Source: an uncultured Phascolarctobacterium sp. (lineage in GTDB: Bacteria > Bacillota > Negativicutes > Acidaminococcales > Acidaminococcaceae). Taken from it: a stretch of DNA of 64,000 nt. Of the stretch, positions 1 through 8,250 are shown one piece after another. Every line of letters starts with the position of its first letter. The stretch's first letter is position 1. A model generated the notes under the pieces. That model ran no database searches. It was given only the letters and a program-made list of their open reading frames with translations, and was not told the DNA's origin. The translations under genes were made by a program, and so were the position numbers. The DNA lies in contig UQWM01000010.1 in NCBI GenBank assembly GCA_900544795.1, forward strand, positions 12,844 to 76,843. The letters run 5' to 3'.

Positions 1-282
1 GCCATAGTGCGGGTGGAGCGATCATACGCAATTTCAGCAAGGCTGAAATTGCTGCGCAGCATATCAACGCGGCGCCAAATGAAAAAAATTCACAGAAAAA
101 CTTTTCGCGTCTTGTCGGGGGGGACATCTGTGGTATCATAATCATAAAAGTAATTCAAATAATTGTTAAAAAATATGAGCTTGATTAAAAATTCTTTTAA
201 CAAAAACAAAAGATGCTTAAAGGTCTCCCGCTGCTTGGCAGCATAAAAATAGATCCTAAAAATTTGCGAGGAGTTGGTTGTG
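1..282. other. Gene-free leader region upstream of the FtsZ-like operon
   Basis: I find no convincing coding sequence here. It contains three things. First, a perfect 11-bp stem with a 3-base loop at 28-52 (arms GCAATTTCAGC and GCTGAAATTGC), abutting a second palindrome GCTGCGCAGC at 51-60; neither is followed by a T-run, so they look more like a dispersed palindromic element or the remains of an upstream 3' region than a terminator. Second, a weak promoter candidate: TTGTCG at 112-117 with CATAAT at 137-142 or TATCAT at 134-139. Third, an inverted repeat TTGTTAAAA (163-171) / TTTTAACAA (195-203) that lies in the presumed 5' leader and could be an operator or an RNA stem. Functions are inference. 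Confidence 0.4.
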
Positions 283-348
283 ATGGTTTTAAATCATAAA
301 ATTTTTGATGAGGCGGTTAGTGTCGCTAGGGAGGTTTGTATATGTTAA
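283..348 (+). CDS. Possible 21-residue leader peptide overlapping the FtsZ-like start
   Basis: A short ORF begins at ATG 283 behind a good ribosome binding site (GAGGAG, 268-273, 9-base spacing) and ends with TAA at 346-348. Its last codons overlap the start codon of the FtsZ-like gene (ATG 342) in another frame. The predicted peptide starts MVLNHKIFDEAV and ends in Cys-Ile-Cys. I do not recognise it. The arrangement of strong SD, ATG and stop overlapping the next start is what a translationally coupled leader looks like, but an ORF this short can arise by chance. It is too short for any family assignment. Confidence 0.35.
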   Translation: MVLNHKIFDEAVSVAREVCIC

Positions 349-1469
349 GGATAAAACTCATCGGGGTGGGCGCGGCAGGCAATAAGGCCGCTATCGCCGC
401 TTTTGAAGCAGGCGTTATCGCGGAAGACGAATTACTGTTGATCAACAGCAATTTGGGAGACGTGCCCGAGGCTTACAAGCAGTATTGCATCGTGCTTTCC
501 GATAAGGTAAAAGGCACGGGCAAGGAGCGCGATATCGCCCGTAAGATCGCTATCGAATATCTTGATTCGGTGGGCAATAATAAGGTTGATAGTTTTGTTG
601 ATGACGCCGACCTGGTTTGCGTCGTTAATTCTACCGAGGGCGGGACCGGCAGCGGTTCTTCTTCGGTGCTGTATAAGTATCTGCTGAACGTCAGCAATAA
701 AAACGTGATGGGTTTTGTTTTTACCGGTTTTGAAGAAGACGGCCGTGGTTTGAAAAACACTGTGGAATATTTTAAAGATATGGACGAGACCATCGCTTTG
801 CAGATCATCAGCAACAGAAAGTTTTTGCCGCTTTTGGGTAAAAACAAGCTACGCGCTGAAAAAATGGCCAACGAGGAGTTCGTGCGTCGTTTAGCTATCG
901 TCAGCGGCAGGGAGATGGTTGAAAGTGCTCAGAACATTGACCGCACCGACCTTTTGAAGATAGTTACTACACCGGGCTATTTGATGGCCGAGTATATGGA
1001 ATTAACGCCGCCGCCGCAGAATATGTCGCAGTTCAACCGTTTGCTTGAGGATATGATCGCCGAGAGCAAGGCGCTGCCGACTAATGAGACGGCCAAACGG
1101 ATCGGCGTTATTATTGATTGCCCGCAGGAGCTGGAAAAGGCGCTTGATTTTTCGTTTACTACTTTGGTCAGCACTTACGGCACTCCGTACGAGCTGTTTA
1201 CCCATGTACAGAACACCGGTGTTACACCCGGCATCTGCGTGCTGGCGGCCGGCATGGATATGCCTTTGGGCGAAGTACAGACGATCTACCGCAATTTCCA
1301 GAAACAGGCTGAGAAGGTTTCCGAAAAGAACGATTCTTTTGCCAACGCTATGAAATCGCTGCTGGCCGTGGACCCGGGCATCGGCTTTAACCTGCCTTCT
1401 AAAGACAAGGTGACCCAGGAAGAGCTGCTGGAGAAAAAACAAAGCTTTTTTGACAAGCTTTCTAAATGA
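342..1469 (+). CDS. Divergent FtsZ/tubulin-like GTPase
   Basis: A 375-residue protein of the FtsZ/tubulin superfamily, distinct from the true FtsZ encoded at 22.5 kb. The N-terminal nucleotide loop reads GVGAAGNKA (residues 8-16), the tubulin signature GGTGSG is at 100-105, and N198-x-D200-x-x-D203 matches the T7 'synergy' loop NxDxxD that FtsZ uses to complete the GTPase site of the neighbouring subunit. Those three elements suggest a polymerising GTPase. There is no membrane segment, and the C-terminal tail (QSFFDKLSK) does not resemble the FtsZ tail. ATG 342 is chosen because GGGAGG at 329-334 sits 7 bases upstream; a TTG two codons earlier is less likely. It heads an operon with a VWA lipoprotein and a membrane ATPase, so a role in envelope or membrane remodelling is plausible. 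The function is unknown. Confidence 0.85.
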   Translation: MLRIKLIGVGAAGNKAAIAAFEAGVIAEDELLLINSNLGDVPEAYKQYCIVLSDKVKGTGKERDIARKIAIEYLDSVGNNKVDSFVDDADLVCVVNSTEGGTGSGSSSVLYKYLLNVSNKNVMGFVFTGFEEDGRGLKNTVEYFKDMDETIALQIISNRKFLPLLGKNKLRAEKMANEEFVRRLAIVSGREMVESAQNIDRTDLLKIVTTPGYLMAEYMELTPPPQNMSQFNRLLEDMIAESKALPTNETAKRIGVIIDCPQELEKALDFSFTTLVSTYGTPYELFTHVQNTGVTPGICVLAAGMDMPLGEVQTIYRNFQKQAEKVSEKNDSFANAMKSLLAVDPGIGFNLPSKDKVTQEELLEKKQSFFDKLSK

Positions 1470-1553
1470 TTAAATAACACAATAGTAGAAAATAGCTCGA
1501 CGGGGTAGACCAGTTGGGCTATTTGCTATTGGTTTGGAAATGGGGTATTGGAT

Positions 1554-2831
1554 ATGATGAAGAGGATAATTGTTGTCGCCGCCATGCTGCTTTTACTGGC
1601 TGCTTTATTTGGCTGCGGTAACAGCGCTCGGGTAGCGGCCCCGCCTGAGCAGAATGTAAGCGTTGCCGAGACTATTGACGGCGTTGTTTTTTTAGATGGC
1701 AGTATGTCGATGCAGGGATTTGTTAATTTCCCGGCGGCTACTGAATATGTTGACGCGATAAAGAATATTGAGCAGGCCCTGACTTTGGGGTGGAAAAATG
1801 AAAACCTTGCTTATTACCGTTTTGGTGACAGGCTGCAACATATAGATGATGAAGACCGGTTGCGTTTTGCCGGGTATGGTTTTTACGGCGATTTGCAGAC
1901 TCGGCTTGACGTGATGGTGAATGATAGCGATAAGGAAAAGCTTAATTTTATCGTCAGCGATTTTTTACAGACGGATCAGGATTTTCAGAAGCTGGTGACA
2001 GCTGTTAAAAAGAATTATTTTGCTAATGGCAAGGGCGCGGCTTTGATTGGCGTTAAGGGGCGCTTTAAAGGAGCTGTGTATGATATAGGGCTGGCTAAGG
2101 AGCAGTTTTATTATTACAGCGGCGATGATAAGGGGCGGTTCCGTCCGTTTTATATTTTGGTTTTAGGCGAGCAGCGCGAGGTAGAGCGGTTTTGCCGTTA
2201 TTACGACCAGGCGCTGGCGAAGGATATAGAACGTAAGGTGATTTGCCTGACTGATGATTTGGGCGGCGGTAAGCTGGAGGCTGAAGCTGTGGATTACAGT
2301 AAGCTTGATGGCATTAAGACTTATGCGGCAGTAGATGATATTTTGGCCGCTGGCTCGGCCGTGCCCCAGTATACGCTGAAAAGCAGGCCCGGCTCGGTGT
2401 ATCTGCGCTACGATTTGACGCAGGGCAGCCCGATGGTGGACGATGTGCAGATCAAGACTGCGTTGGAGTTGTGGCAGGAGCAGCAGCAGGGATTTAAAAA
2501 GATGATGGCGGTGACGGCTGCGAAGGCCGAAGCCGATGTGCGCAGCGACGGCTTTGCCGTGCGTATAGATTTTAGGCCCGAGGTGCTGCCCGAAAGCGGC
2601 GTGTACAGGTTTGGCCTGTTTTTGAAGCCGGATATGGACAGTTACAAAACTATGCAGGCAGGGCTGCTGGACGATTGGACTATGGAAGATAGTTTCGAGA
2701 TAAGCAGAGGTGGCGTATTCCAGATCGATACGACTTTGGAGCTGAAAAAGTTTATCCGCAATTTGTCGGAGGTGGCTTATGTAAGCCTGCATCCGCATTA
2801 TAAAGAGCGCTATGTGTATTTTAGATATTAA
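1554..2831 (+). CDS. VWA-like domain lipoprotein
   Basis: A 425-residue predicted lipoprotein. The first 20 residues form a hydrophobic signal ending in the lipobox L-F-G-C (Cys21), so the protein should be anchored on the outer face of the cytoplasmic membrane or sorted onward. Right after the signal comes VVFLDGSMSM, in which D48-x-S50-x-S52 is the metal-ion-dependent adhesion site (MIDAS) signature of von Willebrand A domains; FIVSDF with D136 fits a later VWA strand. The C-terminal half (about residues 270-425) is not recognisable. ATG 1554 is preferred over TTG 1548 because GGGG at 1542-1545 is correctly spaced. It lies between the FtsZ-like and actin-like genes, suggesting it acts with them as an extracytoplasmic ligand-binding or assembly component. 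The partner is unknown. Confidence 0.7.
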   Translation: MMKRIIVVAAMLLLLAALFGCGNSARVAAPPEQNVSVAETIDGVVFLDGSMSMQGFVNFPAATEYVDAIKNIEQALTLGWKNENLAYYRFGDRLQHIDDEDRLRFAGYGFYGDLQTRLDVMVNDSDKEKLNFIVSDFLQTDQDFQKLVTAVKKNYFANGKGAALIGVKGRFKGAVYDIGLAKEQFYYYSGDDKGRFRPFYILVLGEQREVERFCRYYDQALAKDIERKVICLTDDLGGGKLEAEAVDYSKLDGIKTYAAVDDILAAGSAVPQYTLKSRPGSVYLRYDLTQGSPMVDDVQIKTALELWQEQQQGFKKMMAVTAAKAEADVRSDGFAVRIDFRPEVLPESGVYRFGLFLKPDMDSYKTMQAGLLDDWTMEDSFEISRGGVFQIDTTLELKKFIRNLSEVAYVSLHPHYKERYVYFRY

Positions 2832-2846
2832 GGGAAAGGTAAACTG

Positions 2847-5654
2847 GTGACGGTAATGTTTTGGGAATATTATGGTAAGATGCTCAAATACCGCATAGTT
2901 TTGGCTGTTGTGCTGGCTTCCGTGGCAGTTATTGTGGGAAGGCTGGTGCTGCAGGAGCTGGTTGTGCCTAATTTTGGCATGACAGTGAAGCAGTGGCTGT
3001 ATACTTATTATCTGCTGGTGGCTGCCAGTATAGCCGCGGGCGCAGTTGTGGCCGCCTGCTGGCTGAAGTACGGGCTGGGCTACTGCAATACGCTGGCGCA
3101 CAAGTATCTGCTGGCTTTTGCCTGCGGCGCTGCTGTGATACTGGTAGTGAATACGGTGCTGGCTGCTGTTTTGCTGCCACCTGTTTTAGAGGGCGGTCTT
3201 ATCAGCATTTGCTTTGTGACGCTGTCAGGGCTGCTGTATTATTATCTGGACGCGGTGCTGTTTGCGCTGCCGCCACTGCGCGGGTTCGTGCCTAAAGCTA
3301 AAGTGCTGCTGGGCAGGATGTATGGCAATTTTGCGGCCGCTAAGCTGCAAGAGCTGCGCGAGCTGGAGCAGTCGTTTTTTTCTGATTATCTGTTGTTGGT
3401 GCCGCCGGACGTAGCTGCTAAGGGCGCTTTTAAGTGGGACGCTTTATATACGGTTGAGTGGAGTGGGGCGCAGTATAAGGCGTTGTATCCGCTGAAGCCG
3501 CTGATAAGTAAATATTTGGCTGTCAATGAGCTGGCGAAGTATGTTTCGTTTGAAAGTGTAAATAATACCGGCTATGACGGGCTGCAGGTTGTGCTGAGTA
3601 TCCCCTATGCTGACGAACGCTTTGCTCCGAAGCTGGTGACGAAGATGTTTACGACAGGCAAGGTGAAGATCATGCAGAAAGCACCCGTAGCGGCGATATG
3701 GCCCGATTTTGTACTGCAGGGGCTGCGGCGCTGGAACCGTTATTATTTTTATTATGAGAGTGCCGAAAAGACCCAGTTCCATCAGTTTTATTTAAGGCCG
3801 TACTGGCCGGGCGAGGCAAGCACGCTGCGCGAGATATATATTGGACAGGAGCATTGCGAGGTGACGCGCGGGCGGGAATATCCACGTATCGTTACCTGCA
3901 TGATAGATATGGACGAGCCGATGAACTGCGGCTTTTTGCTGACTGAGGAACCAAAGGCCGTGAATGTGGGGCATTATCAAAAGGGTACGTTCAGTATCGA
4001 TTTTGGTACAGTGAACACGACGGTCTATTTTGCTTCGGATACGGAGACTGCCAGGCCGTGGCAGCTGGGCAGCAGGGTGAAGCTGCTGTGGAAGGGCGAC
4101 AACGCCCAGGTGAAGCTGCGGCAGAATTTTATTTCGCCGTTGGCGAGCAGTGAGCTGGAAGCTTGGATTTTGAGTTCTTTCCATATTTATAACGAGAACC
4201 TGCAGAAGCAGGAAGATGATTTATTTAAGGACGGCAATGTGTTTTATGTGCACGGTTTTGATGACCTGGGCAGTTTGCAGAACGTGCTGGCGGAATTGAA
4301 GTGGCAGCATGAAAACACTGTGTACCGGCAGGGATTTTTAAACCAGTTGTGCGCCCAATGTATGGCAGGTGCGGCCGCACTTGGTATAACCGATATCTCG
4401 TGGCGATATTCGTATCCAAAGGCTTTTGTTCGTGAGGAGTGGGTGCGTTACGGCGAGGTTTGGCAAAAGGTGATCGGGCTGCTGGGAACATTGAGCGGCC
4501 CGAAGGAAGAGCTGCATATAAATTGTGCTGTAGATAAGGATTTTGTGGTGCCTGAAAGTGTTGCTTTGGCTGCTTACTGCGACAAAACCGGCATCGAGCC
4601 TTTGGGCAGCGGCAGTATTTGTATGGATATCGGCGGCGGTAGTACGGATATAGTGTTTTGGTATGGCAAGGACCCGGATATAACCTGGCAGGATTCGCTG
4701 CGGTTTGCGGGGCATCATATTTTGCGTGATTATTTGCTGTATGGGCATAATTGCCTGCTGCTGAAGGAATTGTGCGGGTCGGAGTTATTACTGAAACAGG
4801 TGGAAGAGCTGCATCGTTTGGCCTGCATCACGGCCAGGAACAACACGAAACAACAGTTGAACGCGTTTACGATCCGTCTGGACGCGCTGCTTAAATACGG
4901 CGCTGATGAGCTGATGGGAAATTTGGCTGTGGCTGGTGATACCAGTTTGCAGCTGCGGCATTTTATTTCGTCGGTGACCTTTGGTTTGAGTGGGCTGTTT
5001 TTTTACTGCGGCCTGATGTTTGGCAAGCTGTGCCGTGAAGGGCGCTACCGGCATTTGCATAAGTTCCATTCAATCTATGTGGGCGGTAATGGTTCGCGGC
5101 TGTTAGACCTGGCTGCCGCCGGCAGCTTTGGCAGCGATACGAAACTGTATAAGCTGCTGGCACAGATATTTAGGGACGGTGTAAAGGCAGGAGCCGGCAG
5201 TGAACGCTTTAAGGATCTGTTGGACGCTATGGATTTGAAGATCATCCGTATCGTTAAATCGTCGGCACCGAAAGAGGAGATAGCGACAGGGCTGTTTTGC
5301 GAGATGGCGGCAGAGCTGGGGCTGAAATTTGCCGCAGCGGACGCGGCAGAACCGTTGCAGCCGTTTGACAGTGAGGCGGACGCTGGTGCTGACGTTAATG
5401 AACACGCTGTTTTTATGGAGTTTTTAGAAAATTATAACGAACTGGCCGAAAAGTTTTTGCAGCAGAAATTGCATTTCAGGAACCAAACCAGCCTTGTGAA
5501 GATAGAAGAAGCTGCCGCAGGACATTTGAAGGCAGGCAAGCCGGCGTTTATTGCCGCTTTGTATGCCGCTTTGAATGACTTGAGCCGCGATGCCGACGGC
5601 ACCTGGAAAAGCTGGGTGTATTTTGACAGGCGTGAGGCGGACGGTTGCAAATAA
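2847..5654 (+). CDS. Membrane-anchored actin/Hsp70-fold (ASKHA) ATPase
   Basis: A 935-residue protein. Four hydrophobic segments are visible near residues 18-38, 51-72, 88-114 and 117-141, followed by about 240 residues of unassigned sequence. Then the ATPase signatures of the actin/Hsp70/sugar kinase superfamily appear in order: phosphate-1 loop D385-F-G-T-V-N-T, phosphate-2 loop D594-I-G-G-G-S-T-D, and adenosine loop G746-G-N-G-S750. The ATPase domain should therefore be cytoplasmic and tethered by its N-terminus. The start is GTG 2847, 7 bases after GGGAAAGG. It follows the VWA gene by 15 bases, so the two are co-transcribed. Pairing an actin-like ATPase with a tubulin-like GTPase suggests a cytoskeletal or scaffold apparatus; a chaperone-like role is the alternative. 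Confidence 0.7.
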   Translation: MTVMFWEYYGKMLKYRIVLAVVLASVAVIVGRLVLQELVVPNFGMTVKQWLYTYYLLVAASIAAGAVVAACWLKYGLGYCNTLAHKYLLAFACGAAVILVVNTVLAAVLLPPVLEGGLISICFVTLSGLLYYYLDAVLFALPPLRGFVPKAKVLLGRMYGNFAAAKLQELRELEQSFFSDYLLLVPPDVAAKGAFKWDALYTVEWSGAQYKALYPLKPLISKYLAVNELAKYVSFESVNNTGYDGLQVVLSIPYADERFAPKLVTKMFTTGKVKIMQKAPVAAIWPDFVLQGLRRWNRYYFYYESAEKTQFHQFYLRPYWPGEASTLREIYIGQEHCEVTRGREYPRIVTCMIDMDEPMNCGFLLTEEPKAVNVGHYQKGTFSIDFGTVNTTVYFASDTETARPWQLGSRVKLLWKGDNAQVKLRQNFISPLASSELEAWILSSFHIYNENLQKQEDDLFKDGNVFYVHGFDDLGSLQNVLAELKWQHENTVYRQGFLNQLCAQCMAGAAALGITDISWRYSYPKAFVREEWVRYGEVWQKVIGLLGTLSGPKEELHINCAVDKDFVVPESVALAAYCDKTGIEPLGSGSICMDIGGGSTDIVFWYGKDPDITWQDSLRFAGHHILRDYLLYGHNCLLLKELCGSELLLKQVEELHRLACITARNNTKQQLNAFTIRLDALLKYGADELMGNLAVAGDTSLQLRHFISSVTFGLSGLFFYCGLMFGKLCREGRYRHLHKFHSIYVGGNGSRLLDLAAAGSFGSDTKLYKLLAQIFRDGVKAGAGSERFKDLLDAMDLKIIRIVKSSAPKEEIATGLFCEMAAELGLKFAAADAAEPLQPFDSEADAGADVNEHAVFMEFLENYNELAEKFLQQKLHFRNQTSLVKIEEAAAGHLKAGKPAFIAALYAALNDLSRDADGTWKSWVYFDRREADGCK

Positions 5655-5684
5655 AAAGAGCTTTTAGGGAAGCGGGGGGATTTG

Positions 5685-5930
5685 ATGATTAAGCTGGATC
5701 ATAAAAGAATGGGCTTGGAAATAAAGGTGCACAGGATCAGAAAAGGAATTACGCAGCGGGAGCTGGCTGATATGCTGGGTATTTCGCAGTCGCATTTATG
5801 TAATGTAGAAAACGGCAGATTATCGCTTAGCTTGAAGCTGCTGTTGACTCTGCGTAATATTTTTGAGTGTTCGTTAGACGAGCTGGTAGTTGAAGATACA
5901 CCGGATGAAAAGCACACTGAGCACGAATAG
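5685..5930 (+). CDS. XRE/Cro-family HTH regulator
   Basis: An 81-residue protein that is essentially one helix-turn-helix domain (residues about 10-65): KVHRIRKGITQRELADMLG, ISQSHLCNVENG and LSLSLKLLLTLRNIF are the usual XRE helices. ATG 5685 follows GCGGGGGGA; the TTG directly before it is in frame but badly placed. It starts 30 bases after the ATPase gene, in the same direction and without an obvious terminator between, so it probably belongs to the operon and may autoregulate it. No operator could be assigned with confidence. Confidence 0.85.
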   Translation: MIKLDHKRMGLEIKVHRIRKGITQRELADMLGISQSHLCNVENGRLSLSLKLLLTLRNIFECSLDELVVEDTPDEKHTEHE

Positions 5931-5953
5931 GTAAGGAGAGGTTTGAATTTTTT

Positions 5954-6139
5954 ATGCAGCTCGAAAAGGACGGCTTAAAAAAAGAATACCTGAATAGTTC
6001 ATCGGGCTGTTTGATGGAAAAATGCCCTGTTTGCGGCAGGGAATTTGCCTGTAATAAAAGTTACCATGTTTATAAGGCGTTTTGTGGAGGCCGTCGCCGG
6101 TATTATTGCAGTTACAGCTGTTTTAAGCAAAAAGAATAA
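5954..6139 (+). CDS. Small zinc-finger protein
   Basis: A 61-residue protein with a Cys-rich core: CPVC at about residues 24-27, then a second pair of cysteines in YYCSYSC near the C-terminus, giving a likely four-cysteine zinc-binding knuckle surrounded by basic residues. Such mini-proteins often bind nucleic acid or act as adaptors, but I do not recognise the family. The AAGGAGAGG upstream ends 12 bases before ATG 5954, a rather long spacing; no better start exists in this frame. It is the last gene before a terminator and probably the distal gene of the FtsZ-like operon. Confidence 0.6.
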   Translation: MQLEKDGLKKEYLNSSSGCLMEKCPVCGREFACNKSYHVYKAFCGGRRRYYCSYSCFKQKE

Positions 6140-6164
6140 AAATATCAAGGTTGCCCCCAAAATA

Positions 6165-6205
6165 AATAAGCCTGACGGCTGCGTTTTGCAGCGGTCAGGC
6201 TTATT
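6165..6205. terminator. Bidirectional terminator between zinc-finger gene and feoB
   Basis: AATAAGCCTGAC at 6165-6176 pairs with GTCAGGCTTATT at 6194-6205. The downstream sequence on the plus strand is T-rich (TGTATTTTTG), and the A-rich left flank supplies a U-tract on the minus strand. The hairpin separates converging genes. Confidence 0.8.
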
Positions 6206-6234
6206 GTATTTTTGTTTAATGCTGGTTTATACGC

Positions 6235-8250
6235 TTAGGCGAAGCCCAGCAGCAGGCCGATGTGGTAGACGATGAAGGCCACTATCCACGAGGTGATGAT
6301 TTGATAGGACATAATGTAGAGCATCTGCGCCGTGGAGTTCATTTCGCGCCTGATGGCAGCCAGTGCGGCTATGCAGGGCGGGTACAGCAGAGAGAAGGTA
6401 AGGAAGCTGAGCGCCGTAAGCGGGGTAAAGATGCTTTGCAGCGCCGTGCCGGGAACATCGCCGTCGCCGCCCATCAGTACGGACAGGGTGCTGATGACGA
6501 CTTCTTTGGCTGTAAGGCCGGTAACGAGCGCCGTTGCCGCGCGCCAGTCTCCGAAGCCCAGCGGTGCGAAGAAGGGGGCGATAAAACTGCCGATGCCGGC
6601 CAGCATACTGTTTTCGGGATTTTCGACCATATAGAAGCGGGTATCGAAGCTTTGCAGCAGCCAAATGACGATGCTGGCCACAAAGATAACGGTAAAGGCT
6701 TTGTAGAGGAAGTCTTTAGCCTTGCTCCACATATGCAGCATGATGTTGCGGGCGGTGGGCAGTCGGTAGGCGGGCAGCTCCATCACGAAGGGTACGGGCT
6801 GGCCGTTATAGACGAAGGTTTTTAAAAGCAGGCCCGAGGCGATAGCTACTAAGATGCCCAAAAGGTAGAGGAACATCATAACGGCGGCTTTGTTATCGGT
6901 AAAAAAGGCCGAGATAAAAACGCCGTAGATGGGCAGCTTGGCGCTGCATGACATAAAGGGTGTCAGGATCATGGTCATTTTGCGGTCGCGTTCGCTGGCG
7001 AGGGTGCGGGTGGCCATGATGGCGGGCACGCTGCAGCCGAAGCCGATGAGCATGGGCACGAACGAGGAGCCGGAAAGGCCTATCTTACGCAGCAGTTTAT
7101 CCATAACGAAGGCGATGCGCGCCATGTAGCCGCTGTCTTCGAGCATAGAAAGGAAAAAGAACAGGGTAACGATGGTGGGCAGGAACGAAAGGACGCTGCC
7201 GACGCCGGTAAAAATACCGTCGATGATGAGCGAATGGATGGGCGCACTGATGCCGATGGCTGTCAGGCCCGTGTCTGCGGCCTGGGTGACGGCGGTGATG
7301 CCGATTTCGAGCCAGTCGCTGAGGGCGGCGCCGATAACGTCGAAGGTGAGCCAAAAGACGGTGAAGATGGTGAACAGGAAAATGGGGATCGCGAAGTATT
7401 TATGGGTCAGGTAGTGGTCGATCTTGACTGACCGCTGCTGCGCGAAGGTGGCCTGCGGTTTATGCACCGCATAGGAGCACAGGTCTTCGATATAGGTATA
7501 ACGCATATCGGCCAGGGCCGCTTCTTTATCGGTCTCCAGCGCTATTTCCAGGTCTTTTGTGACGTGGTCGATGATGTCCAGCTCGTTGGGGGTAAGTTCA
7601 AGCTCATTGGCCAGCAGGTCGTCGCCTTCGATAAGCTTGGTGGCCGAAAAGCGCAGGGGCAGGCCTTTGCTGCGTACCTTGCCTTCGATGAGGTGGGCGA
7701 TGGAATGGATCGCCATATGGGTGACGCCAGAACAGAAGTCGAGCCGTTCGGGCAGTTTTTTATCGGTAGCTGTTTTTAAAGCGCGGGCCAACAGTTCGTC
7801 GACGCCGGCGCCGGAGTTGGCTGTGATGGGGACTACGGGCACGGTGAGGCGTTCTTCCATTTTCTGGATGTCGACAGAGCCGCCGCTGGAAGTGAGTTCG
7901 TCCATCATATTGAGCGCCATGACCATAGGGATATTAAGCTCGATAAGCTGGAGCGACAGATAGAGGCTGCGCTCGATGTTGGTGGCGTCAAGGATGTTGA
8001 TGATAACATCGGGTTTGGTGCGCAGCAGCAGGTCACGGGTCACGATCTCTTCCGAGGTATAGGGTGACAGTGAGTAGATGCCGGGCAGGTCGATGACTGT
8101 GATTGCTTTGTTGTGTAAAAGCCTGCCTTCCTTTTTCTGGACCGTGACGCCGGGAAAGTTGCCAACGTGTTGGTTACTGCCGGTAAGGTAGTTGAAAAGG
8201 GTGCTTTTGCCGCAGTTTTGGTTGCCGACAAGGGCGAAGGTCAGGCTCAT
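6235..8250 (-). CDS. feoB: Ferrous iron transporter FeoB
   Basis: A 671-residue inner-membrane Fe(II) transporter. The N-terminal cytosolic G domain shows the Walker A motif G9-N-Q-N-C-G-K-S16, a DLPGIYSL switch/G3 region and an NMMDE G4-type motif. A long polytopic C-terminal part follows, with the paired 'gate' regions typical of FeoB. Length is within the usual range. ATG overlaps the stop of feoA (ATGA), and GGAGGAATT lies just upstream, so the two are translationally coupled. FeoB is the main route for ferrous iron in anaerobes and feeds the many Fe-S and di-iron proteins in this window. Confidence 0.97.
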   Translation of the reverse strand: MSLTFALVGNQNCGKSTLFNYLTGSNQHVGNFPGVTVQKKEGRLLHNKAITVIDLPGIYSLSPYTSEEIVTRDLLLRTKPDVIINILDATNIERSLYLSLQLIELNIPMVMALNMMDELTSSGGSVDIQKMEERLTVPVVPITANSGAGVDELLARALKTATDKKLPERLDFCSGVTHMAIHSIAHLIEGKVRSKGLPLRFSATKLIEGDDLLANELELTPNELDIIDHVTKDLEIALETDKEAALADMRYTYIEDLCSYAVHKPQATFAQQRSVKIDHYLTHKYFAIPIFLFTIFTVFWLTFDVIGAALSDWLEIGITAVTQAADTGLTAIGISAPIHSLIIDGIFTGVGSVLSFLPTIVTLFFFLSMLEDSGYMARIAFVMDKLLRKIGLSGSSFVPMLIGFGCSVPAIMATRTLASERDRKMTMILTPFMSCSAKLPIYGVFISAFFTDNKAAVMMFLYLLGILVAIASGLLLKTFVYNGQPVPFVMELPAYRLPTARNIMLHMWSKAKDFLYKAFTVIFVASIVIWLLQSFDTRFYMVENPENSMLAGIGSFIAPFFAPLGFGDWRAATALVTGLTAKEVVISTLSVLMGGDGDVPGTALQSIFTPLTALSFLTFSLLYPPCIAALAAIRREMNSTAQMLYIMSYQIITSWIVAFIVYHIGLLLGFA

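Noticed and set aside
2163..3101. 312-codon open frame on the minus strand across the VWA and ATPase genes
   Set aside because: It lies opposite two well-supported genes, has a His/Gln-rich composition typical of antisense frames and no SD or known motif.
6262..6825. 187-codon plus-strand frame opposite feoB
   Set aside because: feoB is complete and conserved on the other strand; this frame has low-complexity Gly/Arg/Asp content.
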